A stretch of 54,155 nt of DNA from Weissella confusa (GTDB lineage Bacteria > Bacillota > Bacilli > Lactobacillales > Lactobacillaceae). Within the stretch, counting starts at the first letter, position 1. The number at the start of each line of letters is the position of its first letter. The notes under the pieces are model-generated. The model saw only the letters and a program-made list of their open reading frames with translations. It made no database searches and had not been told where the DNA came from. Where the stretch lies: positions 1 to 54,155 of the forward strand of contig JACSZT010000009.1 in the NCBI GenBank assembly GCA_014332815.1, in the 5' to 3' direction. Positions 21,187-33,264 of the stretch are shown piece after piece. Both the position numbers and the translations under genes were made by a program.

Positions 21187-22374
21187 TCTGAAGACCTAGC
21201 TGCGGGTGACCGTTTGGGAATCTTCTCATATGGATCAGGTGCTGAAGGGGAGTTCTACTCAGCTATTTTGCAACCAAACTTCCGTGATGGTTTGATTGCT
21301 GGTCAAATGGACGCTTTGTTTGAGAAGCGTGAGTATTTGACGATTCCAGCTTATGAGGAAGTGTTTATGGCTGGTTTGCACGGGGACTTTAAGGCCTACG
21401 CATTCCACTTGCCATTCACAAAGATGGGCTTGAAGGCCTTGCGTGACATTTTGCCTGAGGCTGATGAAGCTAAGCAAGCGGACTTGTTGAATGAATTTGA
21501 AGCAAGTCGTGTTTACAACAAGCGCATTGGTAACTTGTACACAGGTTCAGTTTACTTGAGCTTGTACTCATTGTTGGCCAAAATGTTGGTTACTGAAAGC
21601 CCACGCATTCTTGAATTGAACCGCGACAACCAATTCATGTCACGTGATGTGATGGATTTCTGGCGTCCAGTTTATGCTGAAGAAGCGTTGGTTGACGGTA
21701 AGTACTCAGCTGAAGTTTACCGTGAGTTCTTCCGCGATTTGTGGTCACGTTACAAGGAGAAGACAGGTCGTTCAATCAATCGCTTGTTGGGTTTGAATGA
21801 ATATGCACGCACAATCGAAATGAAGCAAGCTTGCTATGCTGGAACGTACGGTTTGATGCAAGCACGTGACTACGTTGCCTTGCACCCAGGTTCAAAGGTG
21901 TTGGTCATGGCATCTGATATTGCCCGTTACGGTTTGCACACACCAGGTGAAGTGACGCAAGGTGCCGGTGCAGTGGCTGAAGAACCAGATAAGTACTTGA
22001 TTGGTATTGGTGAAACAGAACAAGCTGTTGTGCCACCTACCCAAGATGTTGTCACAATGGCAGCTAATGCAGCTGATCAATTATTGACAGCTGAAGAACG
22101 CGCGGAAATTGACACGATTATTTTTGCCACTGAATCAGGTATTGATAACTCAAAGTCAGCTGCCGTTTATGTACAGGTAACGTTGCTGCAACGAAATGCT
22201 GCGCCAGAAAAGTTGCCACTCCAATCTAAGCTAGCGTTGGCCCGTGATATTATGAATCGCATTGCATCACAAGTGGAAGGAAAATAAGAAATGGCAGTTA
22301 TTGGAATTGATAAGATGAGCTTTTTCTCACCACACCAATATATTGATATGGTGGATTTGGCAAACGCTCGAAAC
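20989..22374 (+). CDS. mvaS: Hydroxymethylglutaryl-CoA synthase
   Basis: Second enzyme of the mevalonate route: acetyl-CoA plus acetoacetyl-CoA to HMG-CoA. Start ATG 22291, 3 nt after coaBC; units 21979-22176 down to 21187-21384; stop TAA 21079-21081; 1167 nt, 388 residues. Shows [27 protein letters not shown], the catalytic cysteine in [19 protein letters not shown], and [15 protein letters not shown]. Lactic acid bacteria use mevalonate for isoprenoids, which fits. Confidence 0.95.
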
Positions 22375-23562
22375 ATTGATTTAGTTGAAAATCCAGACAT
22401 CTTAGCGACTTTGGGTCAGCAAAAGACCACCCAATATTTAGTTGGGTTTGCGGCTGAAACGCAAGATTTGTTGACGTATGCGCAAAATAAACTAGAAAAG
22501 AAAAATGCGGATATGCTAGTTGCGAATGATGTGTCAAAGGCTCAAGTTGGATTTGGACATGACACAAATGACGTATCATCATCTGAGTTGCCAGCACCAG
22601 TTGGCGTTACGATGGTGCCGGTTCAATCAGCGCGTGAATTGTTGGCAGCGATGACGGAGCGTTTTGACGATACCGATGTGGCTATCATGGCTGCGGCTGT
22701 GTCTGATTACCGTGTTGCGACACCGGCAGATCAAAAGATGAAGAAGAACGCTGATCACGCTGGCTTGACACCAGATGAAATTTTGGCACTTGCCGATTTG
22801 AAACTCCGTCAACAGACTGGTCGCTTGGCCGGCAAGAAGGTGGTTGTTTCCGCAGGTGGTACGGTTGAGCCAATTGATCCAGTTCGATTCATTACGAATC
22901 GTTCATCAGGTAAGATGGGATATGCATTAGCACAAGCAGCAGCGGAGCAAGGCGCCGATGTGACACTTGGGGATGACGCGGCGTCATCAGTCTTGTTGGC
23001 TCGTCACACGCCAGTCATTGTTGCACCGGCTATGAATGTGAATATGTACGAAAACCCAGCGACGCAACGCAATCTAAAGACGTTACGTGAAGATGGCGTT
23101 ATCATCATTGAACCAGCTGAAGGCATGCTTGCGGAAGGCTATGCTGGTAAGGGACGTTTGCCTGAAGTTGTTATGACCCAGGCTGCAACAGAATTTGTAA
23201 CCCCAAAAACATTTGAGGCACTAACGCAACACCCGGTTGTGACCGATTTATTTGATGCCCACAATGAAAGTATGATTGCGCACGTCAGTCTAGCTGATTG
23301 GGCAGACTATATTTTCGTTGTGCCGGCAACTGCCAACATTTTGGCGAAGATGGCAGCTGGCATCAATCAGAGATATCACTCTCTTTTTATTTGTGGTCGC
23401 GCTTCATGGTAAACTTAAATCAGATGAATTTTTAACTAGATGCAAAGGAGTGTCGAAATGTTTACTGATAAAAACATTGTGCTCATCGTCAGTGGGGGCG
23501 TTGCAGCATATAAGTCAGCCATTTTTGCCCGCTTGTTGATGAAGCAAGGTGCAAACGTCAAT
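22177..23562 (+). CDS. coaBC: Bifunctional phosphopantothenoylcysteine synthetase/decarboxylase
   Basis: Two steps of coenzyme A synthesis. Start ATG 23458 with AAAGGAG; units 23167-23364, 22969-23166, 22771-22968, 22573-22770 and 22375-22572; stop TAA 22285-22287; 1206 nt, 401 residues. CoaC half: [36 protein letters not shown]. CoaB half: [36 protein letters not shown]. Likely one operon with mvaS. Confidence 0.95.
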
Positions 23563-23760
23563 CGTATTGTCGACCGAATTAGCCAACTAGACGATCGAGA
23601 AATCAGTCGTGCAGGCCTTGATACGGCGATTGCACATGAAAATAGGTGGTTGCCACTTGGTATCTTCCTATTCTCATCAATCTTGTTGCTACTTATCGCT
23701 AAGCGTCGTAAGCAAGACGACAAGTAGGATATAAATTGTAGGAGAGTGATGTTTCTGAAA
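23365..23760 (+). terminator. Terminator of the second giant adhesin, split by a seam
   Basis: GAGAGTGATGTTTCTGA (23741-23757) pairs with TCAGAGATATCACTCTC (23368-23384), followed by T5. The arms meet only when 23759 is joined to 23365. It closes the adhesin and lies before coaBC. Confidence 0.85.
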
Positions 23761-26700
23761 GAGACACCGGCAGTCGTGACGCAAGCGCTTTACGGTACGA
23801 CGCCAATCTATCAAAGTGGTGGTTATCCAGTCATCGTGCCTGGTGTTCTCCCATACACGGGCTATGAGTCAGGCGCATGGGTATCGCCAGTATTAGCGCA
23901 GTCTTGGCCATATCAAGCAACGGCGCCACGTACACTAGCTGGTGAGACGAATGGTCGAGAAAGCAGTTCGGTCAGTGACGATCCGGCTGTTCAAGCAGCC
24001 ATGCAACGTTTGCAAGAGATTATTGTGGCAGCGGCCTTGGATGATCCAGATAATCTAACGGCGGATATTTTGGCAGCGATGCAGGCTTTGCAATCAGCTG
24101 TTGCGAAAGCAGAGGCTGAACAAGCTGCGACGGTTAGTGTGACAACACAAACAAGGATTGCTGATGCCAAGCCAGTTTCAAATGAAAAGAGTGTCGCTGA
24201 TGCCATTAAGCAGCTACAAACAGTGCTTAATGATCCAAATGCGACACGAACAGCGATTGAACAGGCGATGACTAAGCTTCAAAATGCGACTGAATCGGCG
24301 AAGGAAAGCCGTGAGAATGCCAATAGTCAAGCACAGCAAGCCATTCAAGCTGCTCTTGACCAAGCGGCACAATCAGATTTGGCAAATGATCCAACTGTGG
24401 TTGCGGCCATGGACACATTGCGTAACGCAATGACGACCGCCGCAACGGACACGAGCGATGCGTTGACAGCCGATATTAAGGCCGCCATGCAAGCGTTACA
24501 GGATGCTATGACTGCGCTTGTTGATGATGCACGTGAGCAAGCACAACAAGCCGCAGCGGATGCTTTGACCAAGACGGCACCTGTTAGTCATGAACCAGCC
24601 ACGGCAGCTGCAATCGATGCGTTGAACGCTTTGGTTAATGATCCGAATGCCAATTATGCGGATATCAAGCAAGCGACAGAAGATTTGTTGAATCAAGTTG
24701 CAACAGATACACAAGAACGTGATGCAACGACTACTGATGGAAATGCGTTGAGACGATTGCCAATGTGCCGGCTGAGGTGGCGAGCGAGCCACAAGTTGCG
24801 GAAGCGGTCGCTAATTTGCAACGTTTGATGGACGAAGCCGCTAATGATTCTAGTGGCGCTTTGACGAAGGATATTGCCGCGGCAACTTGAGGCCTTAACA
24901 AAGGCGCAAGATGATGTGGTTGGCTATCGTGAACAAGCTCGCGATGCCACAATGCTGCAGCTGCGATGGATGCAACGGCGCCGGTTTCAAATGAAACAGC
25001 TGTGGCCACGGCGAAGAATGCATTGGAAGCAGTTTTGGATGACCCGAAGTCAACGGCTGAAGAAATTTCAGATGCTGTGAAGGCTTTGACCGATGCGACA
25101 ACAGCCGAAAAGGAGAACCGTGACACTGCGAACACAACGGCTAACCCCGCTAATGAAGCTGCCACAAGCGCCGCAAATAGCGACCAAAGCCAATCACAAG
25201 CTGTTCAAGATGCAATCACTGCTTTGCAACAAGCGCAAGCTGATGCTGCAAATGACGAAGGCACTAGTGAAGCGATTGCGACCGCCACGAAGCAACTGCA
25301 AGATGCGGTCGCTCAGGAAGCAGCTAACCAAGCAACTGAACTTCAAGCAGCTGAACTGGCGGATCAAGTGAAGGGTCAAACGGCCCCAGTGTCACAAGAA
25401 CCTGGCGTACAACAGGCAGTCAGCGACTTAGACACATTGCTAAATGATTCAACGGCAACCGCGGCCCAAATTAATGATGCAATTAAGGCGTTGCAGGATG
25501 CCGTTGCTGAGGCAAATGATGAGCGTGACGCGGTTAATCAAGCATCGGCAACGGATGCCATTACGTCAGCTCAGGGTAGTGATTTATCAGCTGATCAAGG
25601 TGTGCAAGATGCGATTAAGGCGTTGGAAGACGTCATGAATCAAGCTGATGCCGACAGTCCTGACGCTTTGACGAGTGATATTCAAGACGCTATGAAGGCA
25701 TTGCAAGATGCGCAGCTCGCAGCGGTTGAATCGCGTAACAGTGACGAAGCATCGGCATTGGTACAAGATAATAGCCAGACAAGTCCGGTTACAAATGAAC
25801 CAGCGATTACGGATGCAAAGTCAGCTTTGCAAGATGTTATTGATGATCCAAACGCGACAGCGGCTGACTTAGAGGATGCCAAGGCAGCCTACCAAGATGT
25901 GATTGATCAAACTAAGACACAACGTGATAATACGAAGGCAGCGGCCCAATCGTCAACGGTTGCGACTGATGAATCAGTATTGACGGCTATTCAGAATTTG
26001 AAGGATGCACAAACCAAGGCAGCTAACGAAACGGTTGATGATGCTGGTCACGCTTGGGTATCTCAAGATATCGTTGATGCGATGCGCGCTTTGCAAGAGG
26101 CGGTCAGCGTTGCCGAACAAGCACAAGACACAGCTAAAAATGCGTTGAGTCAAACAAAGCCAGTTTCAAACGAATCGGCGACGGCCAAAGCAATTTCTGA
26201 TTTGCAAGCCTTGTTAGCCGATGAAAATTCAACTGCTGAAGCGGTTCGTGATGCAACCAAGGCTTTGACTGCAGCAACTGCGAGCGATACGACCGAACGT
26301 AATGCGACGAATACTGAAGCAGCTGATGCCATTCTTTCGAATGCGCAAGGTACGCCACAAATTAACGAGCCTGCTGTACAAGAGGCGGTTGAGAAGTTAC
26401 AAGAGTTGCAAAAGAATGCGGCAAATGATTCATCTTCTGCTTTGACACAAGATATTTTGGATGCCATCCAAGAGCTTTCAGATACAGTTGCCGAAGCGGC
26501 TCGGGATAAGCAAGAAGCTGTTCTAGCAGCTTATGCGGCTGGTCAAGTTGAGACGGCACCAGTTTCAAATGAATCAGGTGTTAAGGATGCGCAATCCGCA
26601 TTGGATAAGGTGCTCAATGATCCTAGTGCAACGGTCGAGGAAATTAACGATGCAACGACGGCACTGGAAAACGCAGTAGATACGGCTAACGCAGCCCGTG

Positions 26701-29700
26701 ATTCTGCGAATAGCAATGCTGACACAGCCCATAGTGTCATCGATGATGCACAAACTGGTGACCAAGCTGGTGAGCCGGGCGTGCAAGATGCAATTGCTAA
26801 ACTGCAAGACCTTCAAACCAAGGCGGCGGCCGATAATGCTGATGCGTTGACGGCTGACATTGAAGCAGCAACCAAGGCGGTGACGCAAGCTATCGCAGAC
26901 GCTAAGGCCGCTCAGGATGCAGCCCGACCAGCTCGTGATGCGGCTGGACAAGTTGAGACGGCGCCCGTTTCTAACGAACAAGGTGTTCAGGATGCGCAAC
27001 AAGCGTTGAATAATGTCCTTGATGACCCGGCATCGACGGTAGCAGAGATTGAAGCTGCCCAACAAGCGCTTGAGGATGCTGTGAAGACAGCGCAAGATAA
27101 CCGTGATGCCGCGAATAGTGCGGCTCAAGCGGCTGACCAAGCGGTGACAGCTGCTGAAGCAACAAACCAAGCTGACGAGCAAAGTGTGCAAGATGCGATT
27201 CAAGCGTTGCGTGATTTGCAAGATGCAGCTAGTCAAGATGATGAAAATGCATTAACGGCTGACATTGAAGCAGCAACTAAGGCCATTGCTGATGCTGTCG
27301 AACAGGCGGCAGCGGCACAAGATCCCATCGATGACGCCGAAGCTGTGGTGACGTCACCAGTTAGTCATGAAACGGAAGTTGTTAACGCACAAAAGGCATT
27401 GGATGATTTGATTGCTTCAGCCGAATCCGGTGGGGATGTCTCAATTGCAGACATTAATGACGCTGCCCAGGCACTTCAAGAAGCAGTTGATGCTGCTTCT
27501 GAGCAGCGTGATACTGCTAACCATGATGAAGCGACGACTGCGGTAACGAATGCTCAGAATTCGGATTATGCTGATGAACAGGGCGTGCAGGATGCGATTG
27601 CTGCCTTGAAGGAAGCCCAAGACAATGCGGCGAAAGATACCGGAACGACTGCTGAAATTACCGACGCAATGACAGCGTTACAAGATGCGTTGGATGCGGC
27701 TAAGTCTGATCAGCAAAAGTGCGAAGATGCAGTGACGGCAGCGCAAGATGCGATGAGCGACACGGCGCCGGTTTCATTGGAACCTGATACAGCAACGGCT
27801 AAGGAAACGCTACAAAAGGTGCTAGATGATCCGAAGGCAACGGCAACCGACATTGAAGAAGCGATGCAAGACTTCAAGGAGGCCATTGACACTGTGCGTG
27901 AGGAACGAACAGCAGTCGACGCTGCCATCACGAATGCCCAAGCAGGCGATAACGCTAATAATGAAGGCGTTCAGGCAGCGATTGAAAATCTACAAAATGT
28001 CATTGCCAATGCAACGGATGAAAAGTCGGACAGTGACGGTAACGTACCGCTAACGGACGACATTGAAGCGGCAAAGCAAGCCCTTGCCCAAGCAATTTCT
28101 GATGCCGCGTCAGCCCGGGCAGCCGCTGCAGCAGCGATTGCAGCGATGACGCCAGTTTCTAATGAAGCGAATATCTTGGCCGCGTCAAAGTCACTTCAAG
28201 ATATTTTGGATAATCAAAATGCAACCGCTGACCAAATTACCAATGCGACAACTGCTTTGACAAATGCGACGGCGACTGAAAAGGACACTCGTAGCGATGC
28301 GGTATCAGCTGCGGATGGTGCTGATACAGCAATTTCGAACGCTTCACAATCGACGGCAGCGCTTGATTCAGATGTCATTGCCGCACAAAAGGCATTGCAA
28401 GAGGCCGTTGATAACGCTAATGCTGACACGGGTACGACGGATGCAGTGACAAAGGCGACAGAAGCCTTGAACAAGGCGATTTCTGATGCTCAAGCCGACC
28501 AAGAAGCTGCCTACCGCGCAGTAGCAGTTGCTTCGGCAAAGGCTGTGGCAACCAACCCGGTTAGTCAAGAGACGGCTGTTGCATCAGCTAAGGATAATTT
28601 GGATAAGGTATTGGCTGATTCAGCGTCGACAACCGACCAAATTATCGCGGCCCGTGATGCATTGAAGGATGCGGTGGCAGATGCACTTGAAGCACGTAAT
28701 AACGCTTTGCACGCAATTGTAGCAGCCAAGAGTGACCGTGAAACGGCTAAGACAAACGCGGAAACTGCTGAGACAAACGCAACTGACCAAGGCGTCGCTG
28801 GCGATAGTACAGTTGTTGCAGCCCAAAAGGCGCTGGATGATGCGGTTGCGGCAGCTGATAATAATACCGGAACAACGCAAGCGATTGTCGATGCAACAAA
28901 TGCATTACGAACGTATACGGTAACGTTGACGGCAACTGATGCAACTGGTTTGAAGACGACGAAAACAATTACAGTCGTTGTGACAGAAACGTCACCATAC
29001 GACCAAGAATCGGCCGTCTCATCAGCAGCCTCAAACTTGGAAACGATTTCTAATGATCCAACAAAGACGACGGCTGATGTGCAGGCAGCCCAAAAGGCAC
29101 TTGATCAAGTATTCACAGTGAACTATACGGATACGCAAGCGCCTACTATTTCAACGGGTAAGGATAGTTATCAGGTGACGACCGGTGCGGGGGCGACGGC
29201 TGACAGTTTCTTGAAGGCAATTAATGCGCAAGCAACCGATAATCAAATGGACGGTAGCACAACGCTGGCATCTAATTATGCTGATGTTGTGAAGGATGAA
29301 CCGGCAGATGTGGAGTCAGTAACAGGTGGCACTGATAGTAAAATTGCGTTTACAGCAACTGATAGTACCTTGGCTAAGACAGGTTATACCTACAATGTCA
29401 CTGGCGCAGATGGTAAGACATATGACACACTATCAGCGGCTTTGGCAGCGACACCAAATTACGATAATACAAGTAATGATGGCGACACTGACGCGACTGC
29501 CACACCAAGCGGTTATCGTTTGGACAGTGCAAGTACGACATTGGCGTCGGGCATTTCGATGACTTATGCTACAACGATGCGTAGTGCCACAATCACCGGT
29601 AAATTCGATGCAGATACAGCAACTGATCAGAACTCAACGATTGTTTTGAAGGCTGATAAGCAAACGGCGACATTGAAGCAGGTTGTGAATGCTAAAACGC

Positions 29701-31482
29701 GTTCGAATGGTGTCTATGACAGCACAACTAATAGTTCGGGTGCTTCGGATGCAGCGGTACAAAGTTTTGGTGTTTCTTACTCAGCTTTGTCGCAAAAGGC
29801 CAACTTTACTTATTCAGGTGGTACACCACTTTCCGGTGCGCCAACCGTTACTTCAGGTGTAACGGATGATGCGTTGCCAGGTTCGTTATTTGTTTATCCG
29901 CAACAAGCTACGGTCAATCGAACTGGGTTGAATGCGGCAAATGCGGTTAAAAACGGAACTACCGTCGCTGCGAGCGGTGTGACAAGTGGGGCGATTGCCA
30001 TTGCGGATGCTAGTTTGGCGGTTGCTGGCTATAGCTATGTCGTCACTGCACCGGATGGTAAGCAGTACAGTACGATGAGCGAAGCGCTGGCAGCTGTGTT
30101 GACTAGCACAAAGTTGGACGTTGGTGACGGACAGTCAGTTGGAATCAACGGCGCTTCACCTAAGGCGTCGAGTGATACGTTTAGTTATGATGCGCCGGTT
30201 GTGCCTGGTTACTACATTAAATCTGCGAATGATATTTCAGTTAAGGTTGGTTCGGGAACGACACCTTCATTGGATTTGGTGTACGAAAAGTCAACATTGA
30301 CGTTTAGTTTGGGAGGTAAAGTTACCAAGAGTATGACGATTAATACGACGACGATGCCGTATTTGTCATTTGCCCTAATCGGTTCGGCCGGAGATAACAC
30401 AACTGAAATGACGTCGTCAATTCAGTCAGTATCAGGAACCAAGGCCTCAATGACGGTGCCAGTGACGTACAAAGACACGGCTGGTAATACGTACAAAGAT
30501 GCCAGTGGCACGTACCCGATGGTTGGTATCCGTACCACGGACTCAAGTGGTAATCTGACACAAGCATCAGTGGATAGTTCATTGACGTCAGGAAGTGGTG
30601 TTTCAAGTTTGCCAGCTAGTAATAAGCCTGACGGTATTAACGCTGGAACTGGTGCCGCTTGGTCAGTAAAGTATACCGCCTCAACTAAAACGAAGAACGA
30701 TTTTACTGCCAGTGGATCGTTTTATGTTGGTAATTATGCGGCGAACGCGGCGGATTATAACGGTATTCTGCTGTCATCAATTTTGCCTGATACGCTTGGA
30801 AGCGGAACCGGTGGTGGTGGTCTTGGGATTCAAGGAATTAAAAACGCCATTTCGTTTGGTATGGACATGTACTCAAATGGATCTACCTTTGCGAACACGA
30901 CAATCGATAAGGCGACCGCAGTGCCTAGTCGTTCAACGACGTCAACTGGAAAAGAAACCAGCGACTATCTTGTTAAGGGAAGTGCAAAGTATCAAGATAC
31001 GAACAGTAATAATAATTATTCGTGGTATAGCTTGTCTAATGGCAAACAGCAAACGGGGTTGGTTGTTTATAATACGGCGCTGGATCAATATGATGATGAG
31101 GTGCCACTGTTTAAAGCAGGCAGTGAAGGCACTCAAAAGAAGTGGTTGGTTAAAGGAATCGCAACCTTAGCCATGCTCGGGGGAATTGCGGCGGCGAGCG
31201 ATGCCAGCGGTGTTGCAGATAAAGTTGATGACATGTTCGAGGCTGCTATTCATATGGCGTTGGAGCCGGCATCGGCGGCAACGTAATAGTAGGTATTATC
31301 GGTCGGGACAACGAGTGTCTCGGCCGATTTTTTGTTCACACAAATGAAATATTTACCGTATTCTGTTCAGAATTTTCGTACTGTTTTGGCGCTGTTTTAT
31401 TGCGGTGACATCATATTCGTTTTTTATACTGGCGGTATCACAAGAAATTAGAGTATTAGCGAGGGGTTAATGATGAAATCAT
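23563..31482 (+). CDS. Giant LPYTG adhesin 2 with lectin-like and Ala-rich repeats; frameshifted
   Basis: Start ATG 31470 after GCGAGGGG; 38 full units 31087-31284 down to 23761-23958; stop TAG 23725-23727. The total is 7702 nt, one base over a multiple of three; about 2566 residues if corrected. Order: KxYKxGKxW-like signal (LFKAGSEGTQKKW), L-type-lectin-like domain (GGGGLGIQGIKNAISFG), beta modules (GYTYNVTGADGKTYDTLS), then about a dozen alanine-rich helical repeats of roughly 130 residues (PVSNE ... LTADIEAATKA), LPYTG, and a C-terminal helix IFLFSSILLLLIA with KRRKQ. One extra A at 24884-24885 breaks the frame (consensus DIAAALEALTKA). The uninterrupted frame 24966-31286 in the window is a block-reversed chimera. 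Confidence 0.85.
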
Positions 31483-32472
31483 TGGTAACGGATGTTAAGA
31501 CGAATCAAGGTAAGTGGCATTTTAACGATAGCTTGACCGTGACAGCAAAGCAACGAGTCAGTGGGGCAGTTGCAGAAGCGACACGGATGCCAATTTGGTT
31601 AAAGATTATGTTGGGCATTATTGGGATATTGCTCATGATAATTGTTTGGCTAATCATTTTGATGCGACGTCGTAAGCAACCTGGTGAAAATATGCTGCAA
31701 ACGATGCTTGTGAATCCGATGCCTGCATTTCAACATGACATGCAGGTGCGGACGCGATTGTATCAAGGTGATCAGTTGATTTTTGACAAAATGCAAGAAG
31801 GTTTGCGGTTTGCACCAGATAGCCAGTATTCACATCTGACAAAGCTTGATCAGTCGTTAGCAGCCGGTCGGTATCGTCATATGCCAGCAAACCAATTTGA
31901 TGGGATAAAAGCAGGGGGCTTAACATTTTCTGAGCGCAAGTCGCCAAGTGATTCTAAGGAATCGGGCGTGCAAATAAAGCAGTCGTATGCGTATACGGTG
32001 GCGGTCTTAGTTCGCAATCACGAGGGGGATGTGCCGGCTAAGATGCGCTCTGCGGGGGCACAACTTAAAACGGTTGAGGAAGTTCAAGTTTTATTGACGA
32101 ACGACACGGAGAAGCCACTTACGGTTGATATCAAATCAGCGCAGGCGACGACCAATCGTAACGGCGTCGTTGATTATGAAACGGCGCAGTCAACAGCTTG
32201 GCGAAATCTGGTTTCGGTGCCCAAAAACATTACACTACCACCGCATGGTCAAGAATTGGTCACGAGTACCATTTAAGCTCCTTGCAGCACCGACAGGAGC
32301 GTAAAAGAGATGAAATTGGTTTGGGGACTAGTTGTAATGATGTTGGCGGTATTGTTCGGGGGAACAGCATCGGCAAACGAAATGCCATTCAGCGTACGAG
32401 TGATGCAAGCAACTGAGCAACGTTCGGAAACGACAGGATATTTCGATTTAGTTTTGGCGCCTGATCAAGTGA
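31285..32472 (+). CDS. WxL-interacting protein (DUF916/DUF3324)
   Basis: Start ATG 32310, 5 nt after the upstream WxL gene; units 32077-32274, 31879-32076, 31681-31878 and 31483-31680; stop TAG 31287-31289; 960 nt, 319 residues. Signal peptide (VMMLAVLFGGTASA), DUF916 (MPFSVRVMQATEQRSETTGYF; SAQATTNRNGVVDYE; SGVQIKQSYAYTVAVL), DUF3324 (AFQHDMQVRTRLYQGDQLI), and a C-terminal helix LGIIGILLMIIVWLIILM with RRRKQK. Known role of the family: membrane-held partner of WxL proteins in surface complexes. Third gene of the WxL operon. Confidence 0.9.
31298..31333 (+). terminator. Terminator of the WxL operon
   Basis: ATCGGTCGGGACA / TGTCTCGGCCGAT stem plus T6, 8 nt after the stop at 31287-31289, inside one unit; upstream of adhesin 2. 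Confidence 0.9.
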
Positions 32473-33264
32473 GTGAAGTCAGCTATTGAAGGTACTTTAG
32501 TGATGCCATCAAAGAGCGCAATCACGCTAAACGGTGACTTCGCTCGCTTAGCCAGTGCTAAAGCTGGCGATGGCTATGGCACGTCATCTTTATCGATGGC
32601 GGATGTTAAGTTAACAGTACCGGGTCAAGTGAAAAAATTGGCCGGTAATTATTCAAGTGAGGTAGTTTAAAAAGTGAGTTTGATGGATCGAACTTATTCG
32701 GCTGAGCGCGATGTGTTTGCTGGAAATCCAGTTGCTAATCACGTACAGGTGACTGACCAACGCGAAAAGTTAGATGGTTGGGAATTGCAAATTCGCCAAG
32801 CAACCCCGTTCAAGCATGCAACTGGCACTGAATTAAAAGGGGCCAAGCTACACGTGGGTGAAATGTCTATTTTTTCAGCTGAGAAGGATCCAACGACAAC
32901 CGTGCCAGCGACGGTTAGCTTTGCAGGGGTTGAAGACCCAATTGCGATTGATCGGGTAAATCCGACTGATGCAAAGACCAAGGACCCAGCTGCACCGGCA
33001 AATATGCGTAAGGCGGGGATGCCGTTGACGATTGATTATGCCTCACCTTGGCGTTTTGACACGCATAAACGCATGAAACGCGTTTTGAGATGCAAATCGG
33101 AGACCACGAGGTTGTACCGCTCGGCGACTATGAAGCTGAGCTTGAGATTAAATTGGTCGCGGGACCATAGAGATAAAATGGGGGAATTATAGATGATGGT
33201 GTTTAAGTGCCGGGCTACCTTGGCAGTCTTGACGGTTGGATTAACAATGCTGACGGGTGGATCG
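32275..33264 (+). CDS. WxL domain surface protein, short
   Basis: Start ATG 33193 after GGGGGAAT; units 32869-33066, 32671-32868 and 32473-32670; stop TAA 32302-32304; 696 nt, 231 residues. Signal peptide (ATLAVLTVGLTMLTGG), typical WxL features: FSAEKDPTTT, VTDQREKLDGWELQI with a canonical W-x-L, and the C-terminal SSEVVYKLLAAP replacing the usual second W-x-L. Binds peptidoglycan non-covalently in this family. Between the long WxL protein and the WxL-interacting protein; gaps of 22 and 5 nt indicate one operon. Confidence 0.9.

Noticed and set aside
26574..27236. Minus-strand frame of 220 codons inside the adhesin repeats
   Set aside because: Low-complexity shadow of the alanine-rich coding strand; no ribosome site and no family features.
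23959..29110. Tandem DNA repeat array as a mobile or satellite element
   Set aside because: They are diverged protein repeats of an adhesin stalk (PVSNE ... LTADI), all within one coding gene.
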